A stretch of DNA of 64,000 nt from Bacteroidota bacterium (GTDB lineage Bacteria > Bacteroidota > Bacteroidia > Bacteroidales > JAAUTT01): NCBI GenBank assembly GCA_030706405.1, contig JAUZOO010000018.1:1-64000 (forward strand), in the 5' to 3' direction. A program made the translations under genes and the position numbers. Shown here in pieces: positions 29,810-39,439 of the stretch (the stretch's first letter is position 1; each line of letters starts with the position of its first letter). The notes beneath the pieces were generated by a model that was not told the DNA's origin, did no database searches, and was given only the letters and a program-made list of their open reading frames with translations.

Positions 29810-30338
29810 TATATTAGCTGTACTTTCTAAACATATCCGTAATAGAAGCTTAATAAAGTGGAAATTAGCGCTTGGACTATTTATCATTACCAATAAATCG
29901 ATAAAAGGGCAGGAAGTCAACTTTCCTAATAAGGAAAAACAAGCAGATACTCTCACATTAAATATAGAAATGAAAGAAGAACCTGTAACATTGTGTTATG
30001 AGGTAGTTGTAGTTAATTATAAACATACAAAAAAAGGACCTGAGTTTGTTGGAGGGCAACGGAAACTGAACCGGTTTGTACAGAAAAATGTAATTTATCC
30101 TAAACTGGCAAGGGAGAAAAGAATATCCGGGGACGTAGCTGTAAATGTTTATATTCAGGAGGACGGACAAGTTTTTAATGCTGAAATAGTAAAGGGCTTA
30201 GGTTCTGGATTGGATGAGGAAGCTTTACGTTTGGCTAAGCTTTTACCCAAATTCAAGCCCGGAAAAATAAATAATAAGGCTTCCGAATCGGAAAAAATAG
30301 TGATTATTCATTTTGAATTGCCCCAAAATGCAAAATAG
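29769..30338 (+). CDS. TonB C-terminal (TonB_C) domain protein
   Basis: EFVGGQRKLNRFVQKNVIYPKLAREKRISGDVAVNVYIQEDGQVFNAEIVKGLGSGLDEEALRLAKLLPKFKPG. Confidence 0.85.
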   Translation: MKKQKILFFNILYNILAVLSKHIRNRSLIKWKLALGLFIITNKSIKGQEVNFPNKEKQADTLTLNIEMKEEPVTLCYEVVVVNYKHTKKGPEFVGGQRKLNRFVQKNVIYPKLAREKRISGDVAVNVYIQEDGQVFNAEIVKGLGSGLDEEALRLAKLLPKFKPGKINNKASESEKIVIIHFELPQNAK

Positions 30339-31326
30339 CATTGTAAATATAAACTTCGAAATAACCTATCTGTGCAATCAGCAATGTTTATATTGTTATA
30401 ATGCAACGACCGTCAACGGAAATTCAAGAACATCTGGCGGGAATGTTATCAAGGTTTTGGATAAGCTTATTGGAAATATAGATTTTACACAATTAACCTT
30501 AACAGGTGGAGAGCCTTTATTATCAGCGGAGATAGAGGAGGTTATTATTCATGCTATTGTTCATAACAAAAAGGTGTCGGTTATATCGAATGGATCATCA
30601 AATCAACATTTTAGATATAAAAAGCTTATTGATTATGGTGTAGAGACGTTTCAGCTAACAATAAATTCAGCATCGTCGGCGATCCATGACAATCTTTCTC
30701 AAACAACCGGAGCTTGGGAAAGAACTGTTAAAACCATTGAATTTATTTTAGCAAATAATGGAAAGATAGTTCCAACCATTATTTTGACTAAAGAAAATAT
30801 TGCAGAAATAGATAAAGTTATGGGTTTTCTGCAAGATTATGGATTTCAAACAATAATGATAAACCGATTCAATGTAGTTTCTAACAAGCCTAATTCAATA
30901 AGCCTTTTACCTTCGCATAATGAGTTAAAAAAGGCATTTGAACTAATAAATAATTTTGCAATAAGTTCGGGTATTAGAATTACATCTAATGTTTGTTCTC
31001 CGCATTGCATTTTAGATCCGCAGGATTATAGCAGTATAATATTTGGAACATGCCCGGATAATCATTATTTAAAGCCTATAACTGTTGATATGTTTGGAGG
31101 GGTAAGATTATGTAATCATTCCACCAAGATTATAGGGAACATATTTAACCATAAACTTGATGATATATTATTGTCAGAATATGCTTTAGGATGGAATTCG
31201 ACAATCCCGGAATATTGTGCGAATTGTATTGTTTATGATTCTTGCAGGGGAGGGTGCAGGGCTGCTTCGGAACAATTCTATAATAATCATTTAATAGTTG
31301 ATCCTATCGTTGAATTGTTAAAATAA
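30328..31326 (+). CDS. Radical SAM/SPASM domain protein (peptide maturase-like)
   Basis: CNQQCLYC [4Fe-4S]-SAM motif, LTGGEPLL, SPASM CANCIVYDSCRGGC; start could also be 30313. Confidence 0.92.
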   Translation: MQNSIVNINFEITYLCNQQCLYCYNATTVNGNSRTSGGNVIKVLDKLIGNIDFTQLTLTGGEPLLSAEIEEVIIHAIVHNKKVSVISNGSSNQHFRYKKLIDYGVETFQLTINSASSAIHDNLSQTTGAWERTVKTIEFILANNGKIVPTIILTKENIAEIDKVMGFLQDYGFQTIMINRFNVVSNKPNSISLLPSHNELKKAFELINNFAISSGIRITSNVCSPHCILDPQDYSSIIFGTCPDNHYLKPITVDMFGGVRLCNHSTKIIGNIFNHKLDDILLSEYALGWNSTIPEYCANCIVYDSCRGGCRAASEQFYNNHLIVDPIVELLK

Positions 31327-31474
31327 AGATATGTTTTGAAGAATTATTATTTGTAAAATGGAAATTAGAACGGTTAAATGAGGGGAGAGGGTGAAAAATA
31401 CTTACCGTAGCAAGATTTAAAGGCAAAAAATAGGGTCATTCCTATTTTTCCTATATTGGGCGGTATCTATAGCG

Positions 31475-31708
31475 TTGGGTGTTTTTGTATGCACAATGAA
31501 TGTAATAATGGCAATATCGTTAAGAAAAGAAACTGATTCTAATCCGGGAGTTGGCTTGTATTATCTTATAATATTCCCAATGATGTGTGCATTAATAATA
31601 TCAGGTGTTATTTGTTCTTATCAATATATTAAGTATATCAATGCATTTAAATTGTCATTAATCCCTTTAGGTTTATGGTTATTGAGCTTTGTGTTTTTAT
31701 GTTTTTAA
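31475..31708 (+). CDS. Small membrane protein, hypothetical
   Basis: 77-aa ORF with two to three TM segments; non-ATG start (TTG) or internal ATG. Confidence 0.4.
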   Translation: MGVFVCTMNVIMAISLRKETDSNPGVGLYYLIIFPMMCALIISGVICSYQYIKYINAFKLSLIPLGLWLLSFVFLCF

Positions 31709-31935
31709 AAGTTGATAAAATAATAAGCTGCAATAACTATAAAAGGCAACTCTCCTGTTAAAGTAACATGCATTAAACTAGAGTTGTGGATTGAAATAGG
31801 TACTTAACAGGTTTATTTTTAAAAGATATAGAAGCATCGAAGGATTTTTGTGTAGACATATAATGATAGTGGTTCGTTAATCAAGAGTTAAGTGTTTAAT
31901 AATTTCAATAATTAGTAACTTAAAATCAATTTATT

Positions 31936-32415
31936 ATGAAAAAGGTGTTATTTTTTAGTGTTTTAATTTTTGCTATGACAAAGGTGGGATATTCCCAAGT
32001 AAAATGTGATTCTTTGGAAGCAGAGAATAAATATTTGAAAAAAGTTATAGGATTAAATCAGCCTATTAAAGTAGCGGAAGCTGATAAAGTAGAATACAAG
32101 CTGGTTAGTTGCGAAGGGAATAAGAAAGCTCAGACGGTAACTCTCGAATTTTTAATCATTAATAAGCAAGCAAATTCGGGATTTGTTCTAGAACGCTTGG
32201 CAATTATTGATTTAAATGGTAATTCATTTGATGCTGGTTATGATAATATTAATACTACCGTTTATACAGATGTGCCATTAAAGGGGAAACAGTCATTTTC
32301 TGGCATTCTGCCTGAAGTCCAATATATCAAGTTGTTTAAATTTCATACTTTTTTAGTGCAAACAAAGCAGCATAATGATATTGAATTTAGAGATATAAAA
32401 ATTTCTTGGAAATGA
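31936..32415 (+). CDS. Secreted hypothetical protein
   Basis: Signal peptide MKKVLFFSVLIFAMTKVGYSQ; beta-rich remainder. Confidence 0.68.
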   Translation: MKKVLFFSVLIFAMTKVGYSQVKCDSLEAENKYLKKVIGLNQPIKVAEADKVEYKLVSCEGNKKAQTVTLEFLIINKQANSGFVLERLAIIDLNGNSFDAGYDNINTTVYTDVPLKGKQSFSGILPEVQYIKLFKFHTFLVQTKQHNDIEFRDIKISWK

Positions 32416-32517
32416 TAAATAACTATATTGTTGGGATTTATTTACAACCAGCATTGTCATATCTTTTTTGTAGACGTATATTATAAATGTGTACAGTAAA
32501 AAGGATGGAGCAACAAC

Positions 32518-32565
32518 AAACCGGGTGTATGAGACAGAAAATAAGTTGTCTCGTACGCCCGGTTT
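32518..32565. terminator. Strong hairpin terminator between convergent genes
   Basis: aaaccgggtgtatgagacag / ttgtctcgtacgcccggttt. Confidence 0.85.
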
Positions 32566-32583
32566 CGTTTTAATGTTTAAAGA

Positions 32584-35028
32584 CTACTGAAAGTCGATAT
32601 CCAGAGCGGAAAAAGCGGTGCTTAACTGAAGCATTGCCTGGCTTTTTACATTGTCGGCGTTGCTGATGGTGCTCCAAAAGCGCACGGTAATGGCGCACGA
32701 TTCGGGAGTTACGCGGGTATATAAAATTACGGGCTTTTTAGCGGCAACAACTCCGGCAATCTCTTTGATTGTATTGTTTATAACATCGTTAATAACGTTG
32801 GCATCCATCTCTTTTCCGGAGAGCGAAAACCAAATCATAACCCGTTTTTGGTCGTTGCTGAAAGTCCAGTTAACAATATTTTGCGACAAGATATTTCCGT
32901 TAGGGATAATCACTTCGGCACCATCGGAAGTGTTGAGCGTGCTGGCCCGCAAGCCAATTTCTTTTACTTTTCCGGCTTGACCGCTAACTTCAATTTCGTC
33001 GCCAATCTGTAACGAGCCGTCAAATATCAGGATAATACCCGACACAAAGTTGTTGACTATATTTTGTAAGCCCATACCAATACCAACACCTAACGCGCCG
33101 AGAACAAAGGTAAGCTTGTCGATGGGCAGCCCCGAAGCCGCAATGGCCAGCAGGTAGCCTCCGATAAGAACCAGCAACCGGGTAATGAGCAGGCGGGAGT
33201 GTTGCCCTTTGGAAACGGTGACTAAATCCTCGGTATCGGAACCTGTTTCGCCAAAGAAAAAGCTCACGAGTCGTTGCAGGATATGCGCGAACCAGATGAT
33301 TACGAAAAACATCAGCACACTAATCAGTTTAAACGAAATGCTGCCGATCGTTCTTACCGAAGTGAGTAAATCGACTACGCTGTTGCTGATACTGTGATAA
33401 ATATTCAGGTTGGATGTGAGCATGATAAGCCATAATATCGAGGCAACGATAATCAACGGCATTTTAATCTTTTTAATTACAAAGGAACAGTCGAAAGGTT
33501 TGTCAACGCCTTTTTTCATGCGGCTGCTTTGCAGTTGCAAAAGAATAAATTCGATAAACGTTTCGATAAAGATGGGCAATATAACAGCCTGCGTAATGGC
33601 AAAAACTGCAGCCAGGCCAAATATGCCCGACAATGAGAAGCGTCCGAAAAGATTACAGAAGATGCCCAGTCCGGCCAAAATCATACTTATTATTGCCGCC
33701 TTTTTTATCCATTTATACCAGGCCTTTTTTTTGTCGAACTTCTGGTAAAAACGGAATGCGAAGATGATGATACCCACGTGCAGAGCCAGCATCCACAATC
33801 GTGTAAGTAAAGTTGGTTCTACCAGCAAATACGTAAGCACGTCGGCAACGAATAATATGACCAGAGCCATCCAGTTGAATCGGAAGTGGCTGTCCTGATT
33901 TTTGAAGAAGATGATGGATGCGGCTGTAAGCAACAAAATGTATTCGATGGCAATATAGGATGTTGGTGCATAAGCATCAAAAAATGGCATGAGCGACAGC
34001 AGTAACACAAAGAGGGATAAAACGGGATGATTATTTAAAAAATGTAGCCCCAAAAAGTTAAAGGATTCTTTTTGTGCGCGTATAGTGCGTAACAATTTTC
34101 GTTTCACAAATAGCCAGATGAAAAGCAAAATGCCAAGAATAAGGATAAAGGTGCGTTGCCCCGATGTTTGACTGAAATAATAGCCAATGGCTTTTTGTTC
34201 GCTGCCCAGCATACTTATTACCCTCTTGGAAGTATCGTTGACGATGGCTTGTGTTTTAGGTTTTTGCCACAGACAATTTACTTCGGGGCCGAAAAGTTGC
34301 CTGTCGGCTTTATCCAACCGGGTGTCGAACATGTTCAGCATATTCGAGAGGCTCATCGAGTTATCGGCCACCTTAATTTTCATTGCATTAAGGGTGTCAA
34401 TATTGGCTTTTGTAGTGCTGTCGGTGCGGTTCCATTTCCGTTCCAGACGAACCAGCCTTGTGTCGAATTTATTGCGGAGGGTACTGTCGGCATATACCCT
34501 GCGGAAAATGGTGTCGGACAATGCTTTTTTAAGGTGAAGCTTAGCGTGATATACGCGGTTATACAGTTTAAAGAGATGCATTTTAATCCGGTCATTTTCG
34601 TCATCCAAGTTCGATACAAAGCTCTGATAAAGGTACAGGTTCTTGATGTTGATAACCGAATGCTTGTCTCTTATGTTCAAGCGGATTAGTTTAATATCGT
34701 TCATAATATCGTTAACCCGTCGGCTCATGCCGTTAACTTCAAAATTTAACTTCGCACTATCGCCAATGGAATTTAAATTATCGTTAACCCGTTCAATGCT
34801 CATCATATAATCGCTCGGCGTGAGCGTGTCGGCGGTCATCATTATTTTTTTACGCATCGCCCGCCGGTTGAGACCGTTCTCAGCGCCGGATTTGTTTTTG
34901 GCACTATCGGGAGTTATTGAATGTGAGGAGTGTTTGGGGGATGCTGTTAAGGTTTGCAGGGAGCCGGATTGGGCATAAACACCCATAACAATAAAAAGAA
35001 TACTGCAGAAAAGGACTAATCGTCTCAT
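32584..35028 (-). CDS. MscS-family mechanosensitive ion channel, large N-terminal extension
   Basis: GALGVGIGMGLQNIVNNFVSGIILIFDGSLQIGDEIEVSGQAGKVKEIGLRAST. Confidence 0.93.
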   Translation of the reverse strand: MRRLVLFCSILFIVMGVYAQSGSLQTLTASPKHSSHSITPDSAKNKSGAENGLNRRAMRKKIMMTADTLTPSDYMMSIERVNDNLNSIGDSAKLNFEVNGMSRRVNDIMNDIKLIRLNIRDKHSVINIKNLYLYQSFVSNLDDENDRIKMHLFKLYNRVYHAKLHLKKALSDTIFRRVYADSTLRNKFDTRLVRLERKWNRTDSTTKANIDTLNAMKIKVADNSMSLSNMLNMFDTRLDKADRQLFGPEVNCLWQKPKTQAIVNDTSKRVISMLGSEQKAIGYYFSQTSGQRTFILILGILLFIWLFVKRKLLRTIRAQKESFNFLGLHFLNNHPVLSLFVLLLSLMPFFDAYAPTSYIAIEYILLLTAASIIFFKNQDSHFRFNWMALVILFVADVLTYLLVEPTLLTRLWMLALHVGIIIFAFRFYQKFDKKKAWYKWIKKAAIISMILAGLGIFCNLFGRFSLSGIFGLAAVFAITQAVILPIFIETFIEFILLQLQSSRMKKGVDKPFDCSFVIKKIKMPLIIVASILWLIMLTSNLNIYHSISNSVVDLLTSVRTIGSISFKLISVLMFFVIIWFAHILQRLVSFFFGETGSDTEDLVTVSKGQHSRLLITRLLVLIGGYLLAIAASGLPIDKLTFVLGALGVGIGMGLQNIVNNFVSGIILIFDGSLQIGDEIEVSGQAGKVKEIGLRASTLNTSDGAEVIIPNGNILSQNIVNWTFSNDQKRVMIWFSLSGKEMDANVINDVINNTIKEIAGVVAAKKPVILYTRVTPESCAITVRFWSTISNADNVKSQAMLQLSTAFSALDIDFQ

Positions 35029-35337
35029 AAAATGCGTTTATAGTAATACAATGAGATGTTGAATAATGATTCCGGCGGTTTATAGGAGTCCCGTCGGAAT
35101 TATTATAACGGTCAAAGTTACTATTTTATGATTATCGGGTGAATGATAAAAAGGGCAGGGTAGTTAATTTATCAGCACTTTCAGATTTCTGAGCGCTGAG
35201 ATACTTTGTTGTAACACATTTTCCGACGTCGTCTAACCTGGGGATATTAATTCCTTTTTGCGGGAGCATCTGGCTTCAATTTAAACGACATAAAACCTGG
35301 ATAATTTAAATGTATAAAGACAACATATAACTTTAAC

Positions 35338-35368
35338 AAAAAAGGCTTTCCAAACCGGAAAGCCTTTT
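35338..35368 (-). terminator. Terminator downstream of der
   Basis: aaaggctttcc-aaacc-ggaaagccttt. Confidence 0.85.
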
Positions 35369-35372
35369 ACTT

Positions 35373-36680
35373 TTATTTTTCCCTGAAATATATCTGAATG
35401 GGAACACCTTTAAAATCAAAGTTTTCGCGCATGCGATTTTCCAAAAACCGTTTGTAGGGATCCTTCACGTATTGCGGGAGGTTGCAGAAAAAGGCAAACT
35501 GTGGCGTTGGTGTTGGAAGCTGGGTTACAAACTTAATCTTTACATATTTTCCTTTGAGTGCCGGCGGCTCGTTATTTTCGATAATCGGCAGCATGATGTC
35601 GTTCAGCTTGGATGTGGGAATACGCTGTTTGCGGTTAGCAGCCACTTCAACGGCGATATCGAGCACTTTTTGCAAGCGTTGTTTGGTAACGGTTGAGGTA
35701 AAGATGATGGGTATATCGGTAAAAGGCGAGATGCGTTCGAAGATAGATTTTTCGACTTCGCGTGTGGTATGTGTATCCTTTTCCACAAGGTCCCATTTGT
35801 TTACCAATATAACAATGCCTTTACGGTTTTTCTGGATGAGCTGGAAGATATTCAAATCCTGGGCTTCGATGCCGCGGGTTGCGTCGATCATCAGCAAGCA
35901 TACGTCCGAATCTTCGATGGTGCGCACGGCACGGAGTACGGAGTAGAACTCAATATCTTCGGATACTTTTCCTTTTTTGCGGAGCCCGGCAGTGTCGATG
36001 AGAAAAAAGTCGTGGTTAAACTTGCGGTAGCGCGTGTGAACCGAGTCGCGGGTTGTGCCGGCTACGGGTGTAACAATGTTTCGTTCTTCGCCAAGCAGTG
36101 CGTTAACGAGCGACGACTTCCCTACGTTAGGACGGCCCACAATGGCAATTTTAGGGATGTCTGCATCATCTTCCTTCTCGGGAGCCGGAGGCAGTGCCTT
36201 AATCACCAAGTCGAGCAGGTCGCCAGTGCCGCTTCCGCTCATGGAAGAGATGAGGTTTAATTCGCCAAGTCCAAGTTTGTGAAATAACTGGGCGTCATAT
36301 TGAAGTTCGTTGTTGTCCACTTTATTCACTACCATCAATACCTTTTTGCGCGAACGGCGCAGGATATCGGCAATGCCTTCATCCCAATCGGTAATTCCGC
36401 CGAAAACGTCCACCAGGAAGAGTATCACGTCGGATTCTTCGACGGCAAGTAACACCTGTTTGCGAATTTCTTCTTCAAAAACGTCATCGGAATTGGTTAC
36501 ATAACCGCCGGTGTCGATTACGGTAAATTCACGTCCACTCCATTCGGATTTGCCGTAATGGCGGTCGCGGGTTACGCCAGCCTGTTCGTCAACGATGGCT
36601 TCTTTACGGCCAACCAGACGGTTAAACAGGGTCGATTTCCCTACGTTGGGACGACCTACAATTGCTACAATATTGCTCAT
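35373..36680 (-). CDS. der: Ribosome biogenesis GTPase Der
   Basis: Two tandem G domains ([24 protein letters not shown]), KH-like C-terminus. Confidence 0.97.
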   Translation of the reverse strand: MSNIVAIVGRPNVGKSTLFNRLVGRKEAIVDEQAGVTRDRHYGKSEWSGREFTVIDTGGYVTNSDDVFEEEIRKQVLLAVEESDVILFLVDVFGGITDWDEGIADILRRSRKKVLMVVNKVDNNELQYDAQLFHKLGLGELNLISSMSGSGTGDLLDLVIKALPPAPEKEDDADIPKIAIVGRPNVGKSSLVNALLGEERNIVTPVAGTTRDSVHTRYRKFNHDFFLIDTAGLRKKGKVSEDIEFYSVLRAVRTIEDSDVCLLMIDATRGIEAQDLNIFQLIQKNRKGIVILVNKWDLVEKDTHTTREVEKSIFERISPFTDIPIIFTSTVTKQRLQKVLDIAVEVAANRKQRIPTSKLNDIMLPIIENNEPPALKGKYVKIKFVTQLPTPTPQFAFFCNLPQYVKDPYKRFLENRMRENFDFKGVPIQIYFREK

Positions 36681-36704
36681 TTGGGAATTATTTGTTGGTA
36701 GTTT

Positions 36705-36795
36705 GAGATTGGGGAATTGACAAATTTAAAGATTCAGTAATTCGGGGATTCAAATAATTTACATACACCCCTTCTTACCTTAATTCCCTAATCTC
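36705..36795. repeat. Inverted-repeat-bounded intergenic element (91 bp)
   Basis: gagattggggaatt ... aattccctaatctc (one mismatch in 14). Confidence 0.5.
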
Positions 36796-36807
36796 TTGAT
36801 CACTTTA

Positions 36808-37689
36808 CTAATTATTATATCCGAATTCTCTCAGCAGACGATCGCTGTCGCGCCAGTCTTTTTCAACTTTAACAAAAACTTCGAGAAACACTTTCTTGCC
36901 GAAGAAGGTTTCGATGTCGAGACGGGCACGGGTAGCCACTTTTTTAAGGGCTTCGCCGCCTTTGCCGATGATAATACCTTTTTGCGTTGGCCGCGAAACA
37001 ATAATCACGGCTTTAATGCGGATGATGTTCGGCTCTTCGATAAATTCTTCGATACCAACTTCAACGGAATAAGGAACTTCTTTTTTGTAGTTGCGGAAAA
37101 TTTTTTCGCGGATGATTTCGGAAACAAAAAAACGTTCTGTCTTATCGGTAAGGGCATCCTTATCGTAAAAGGCGGGGCCTTCGGGCAGCGCTTCGAGGAT
37201 GCGGGTAAGCACGCTGTGAATATTAAACTTATCCTGGGCGGAAATGGGAATAATTTCGGCGCGGGGCAGCAGTTCCTTCCATTGGGCATTAAGCTGAACG
37301 ATTTCGTCGCTTTTGCACAGGTCAATCTTGTTGATAACGAGGATTACCGGAACGTTGCTGTTGTTTACTTTTTGAATGTATTCACTGTTTTTATCGATGG
37401 TTTCTTTTACGTCGGTAACGTAAAGGATAACATCGGCATCGTTAATAGCCGACTGCACAAACCCCATCATGGCTTCGTGCATCTTATAATGCGGTTTCAG
37501 GATTCCGGGAGTGTCGGAAAATACCACCTGGTAATCGTCGTCGTTGAGAATGCCCAGTATCCGATGGCGCGTGGTTTGTGCCTTGGATGTTACGATGGAA
37601 AGTTTTTCGTTCAGCAGAACATTCATTAACGTTGATTTCCCAACGTTGGGATTACCGATAATATTAACAAAACCCGATTTATGCGTCAT
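36808..37689 (-). CDS. era: GTPase Era
   Basis: [18 protein letters not shown] domain GIIIGKGGEALKKV. Confidence 0.97.
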   Translation of the reverse strand: MTHKSGFVNIIGNPNVGKSTLMNVLLNEKLSIVTSKAQTTRHRILGILNDDDYQVVFSDTPGILKPHYKMHEAMMGFVQSAINDADVILYVTDVKETIDKNSEYIQKVNNSNVPVILVINKIDLCKSDEIVQLNAQWKELLPRAEIIPISAQDKFNIHSVLTRILEALPEGPAFYDKDALTDKTERFFVSEIIREKIFRNYKKEVPYSVEVGIEEFIEEPNIIRIKAVIIVSRPTQKGIIIGKGGEALKKVATRARLDIETFFGKKVFLEVFVKVEKDWRDSDRLLREFGYNN

Positions 37690-37815
37690 ACTTAATTGGT
37701 TTAACGGCGCAAAGATAAGACAATAATTTGAAGTTGCTCAATGCGTTTTTTATAGTCAAGTTTGTATATCTTTGATGGCTTAAATCGAATTTGTACAATT
37801 TTAAATCGAATTATT

Positions 37816-38268
37816 ATGATTATCGATCAACTCGAAAACGCCAGCCTCTACTACGGCATCGGCGAACGTTTTGCAAAAGGATTAGAGTATCTGAAAAATA
37901 CCGATTTCTCGAAAGTAGAAGCCGGCAAATATGAAATTGACGGAAAGAACGTGTTTGCTTCGGTTAGCGAATACGATAGCAAACAACCGGATGCGGCCAA
38001 GTGGGAAGCTCACGAAAATTATGCAGATATTCAGTTTCTTGTTTCAGGTAAAGAAAAGATGGGATATGCCCCTCTTGAAACTACTACCGTAAAAGAAGCT
38101 TACAATGCAGAAAAAGATATTGTAATCCTTAACGCTTCGGGCGATTATGTAACCGCTACTCCCGGCACATTTATCATCTTTTTCCCGAAAGATGCTCATG
38201 CTCCCTGCATTGCTATCGGCAAAAGCGCTCCGGTTAAAAAGGTAGTGATAAAGGTAAAAGTAGCGTAA
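37816..38268 (+). CDS. YhcH/YjgK/YiaL family protein
   Basis: WEAHENYADIQFLVSGKEKMGYAP, FFPKDAHAPC; start chosen at ATG 37816. Confidence 0.9.
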   Translation: MIIDQLENASLYYGIGERFAKGLEYLKNTDFSKVEAGKYEIDGKNVFASVSEYDSKQPDAAKWEAHENYADIQFLVSGKEKMGYAPLETTTVKEAYNAEKDIVILNASGDYVTATPGTFIIFFPKDAHAPCIAIGKSAPVKKVVIKVKVA

Positions 38269-38288
38269 TCGGATTTCTATTATAATAT

Positions 38289-38330
38289 AGGTAAAAGCCC
38301 TGCGATATTCTTATTGTGGGGCTTTTACCT
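38289..38330 (+). terminator. Terminator-like 12-bp hairpin downstream of YhcH-like gene
   Basis: aggtaaaagccc ... gggcttttacct. Confidence 0.7.
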
Positions 38331-38345
38331 ATTTATGCGAATAAT

Positions 38346-38648
38346 ATGTTGTTCTCGTGGGTGGCAAATTGGATTGACAAGCATTCGTTGCATTGTTTTT
38401 ATCGTAGCCATTTTGGAGTTTATTGTCCCGGATGCGGTATGCAGCGTTCGTTTTCCGAATTATTGCGCGGCAATATTCAAAATAGTTTTGAGTTATTCCC
38501 GGCCTTGCTGCCCATGCTGCTGATGCTGGTTTATTTATCGCTTCACCTGTATTTCAAATTTAAAGACGGACCCGAAAACCTAAAACTGTTGTTTATTTTG
38601 AATGTTGTAATTATCGTTTTTAGCTATATTTATAAACTAATAAACTAA
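38346..38648 (+). CDS. DUF2752 domain-containing membrane protein
   Basis: YCPGCGMQRSFSELLRG motif; start moved to ATG 38346 because the track start lies inside the hairpin. Confidence 0.85.
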   Translation: MLFSWVANWIDKHSLHCFYRSHFGVYCPGCGMQRSFSELLRGNIQNSFELFPALLPMLLMLVYLSLHLYFKFKDGPENLKLLFILNVVIIVFSYIYKLIN

Positions 38649-38658
38649 ACAATTTACA

Positions 38659-39021
38659 ATGGAAATTATTGACCCCAATCCAAACTTTTCACAAAACGAA
38701 CCACCTCGTTATTTACAGACAGTTCCGTATTCAACGGCTGTGCTTGTTTTAGGTATATTGTCTATCGTTATTTGCTGCGGCTTTGTCGGCTTAATTTTGG
38801 GTATAATTGCCCTGGTGCTGGCCAACAGCGGCGAACAGGCATATCTTGCCAACCCGCAGGCTTATGCCGAAACCTCGTATAAAAATCTCAGAGCTGGTAA
38901 AATATGTGCCATCATAGGGATATGTCTTGGAGCTCTTTCGTTTGTAGTGATTTTAATCAAGGGACTTGCTATTGGGACATTATTTAACTTTTTCCCTTGG
39001 CACGAATTTAGAAATTGGTAG
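38659..39021 (+). CDS. CCC-motif/DUF4190-like membrane protein, copy 1
   Basis: VLGILSIVICCGFVGLILGIIALVLA ... RAGKICAIIGICLGAL. Confidence 0.8.
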   Translation: MEIIDPNPNFSQNEPPRYLQTVPYSTAVLVLGILSIVICCGFVGLILGIIALVLANSGEQAYLANPQAYAETSYKNLRAGKICAIIGICLGALSFVVILIKGLAIGTLFNFFPWHEFRNW

Positions 39022-39058
39022 TTTTCGATAGAATAATCAAAATTAAGAACTATTTACC

Positions 39059-39439
39059 ATGGAAATTATTGAACCAGATCAGACTTTTTCTCAACCTACC
39101 CCTGCATATTTACAGCCGGTGCCGTATTTTAAGGCAGTGTTATTTTGGGGAATCTCTTCGTTATTGGTTTGCTGGTGGTTTGTTGGGCTAGGACTGGTTT
39201 TAGAAATAATAACTTTGGTACTGGCTGGTAAAGGTAAAGGCATATATCAGGCCCAGCCTTTGGGCTATATAAAAGGCTCTTACCGAAAGCTCAAAATTGG
39301 CGAAATCTGTGCTATTGCAGGAATTGGCCTGAGTATTTTGTCGCTTGTGTTTCTTTTGATTCGGAGAATTCTCGTTGGGGCATTCTTTAGTCTGTTTTCC
39401 GGGTATGACTTTATAAGCAGTTTATTTCCACGATGGTGA
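39059..39439 (+). CDS. CCC-motif-like membrane protein, divergent tandem copy 2
   Basis: Same N-terminal pattern MEIIEPDQTFSQ...YLQPVPYFKAVL as preceding ORF. Confidence 0.78.
   Translation: MEIIEPDQTFSQPTPAYLQPVPYFKAVLFWGISSLLVCWWFVGLGLVLEIITLVLAGKGKGIYQAQPLGYIKGSYRKLKIGEICAIAGIGLSILSLVFLLIRRILVGAFFSLFSGYDFISSLFPRW

Noticed and set aside
36796-37629. 277-aa plus-strand ORF opposite era
   Set aside because: Mirror of era reading frame; low-complexity F/N/G-rich translation typical of antisense artefact.
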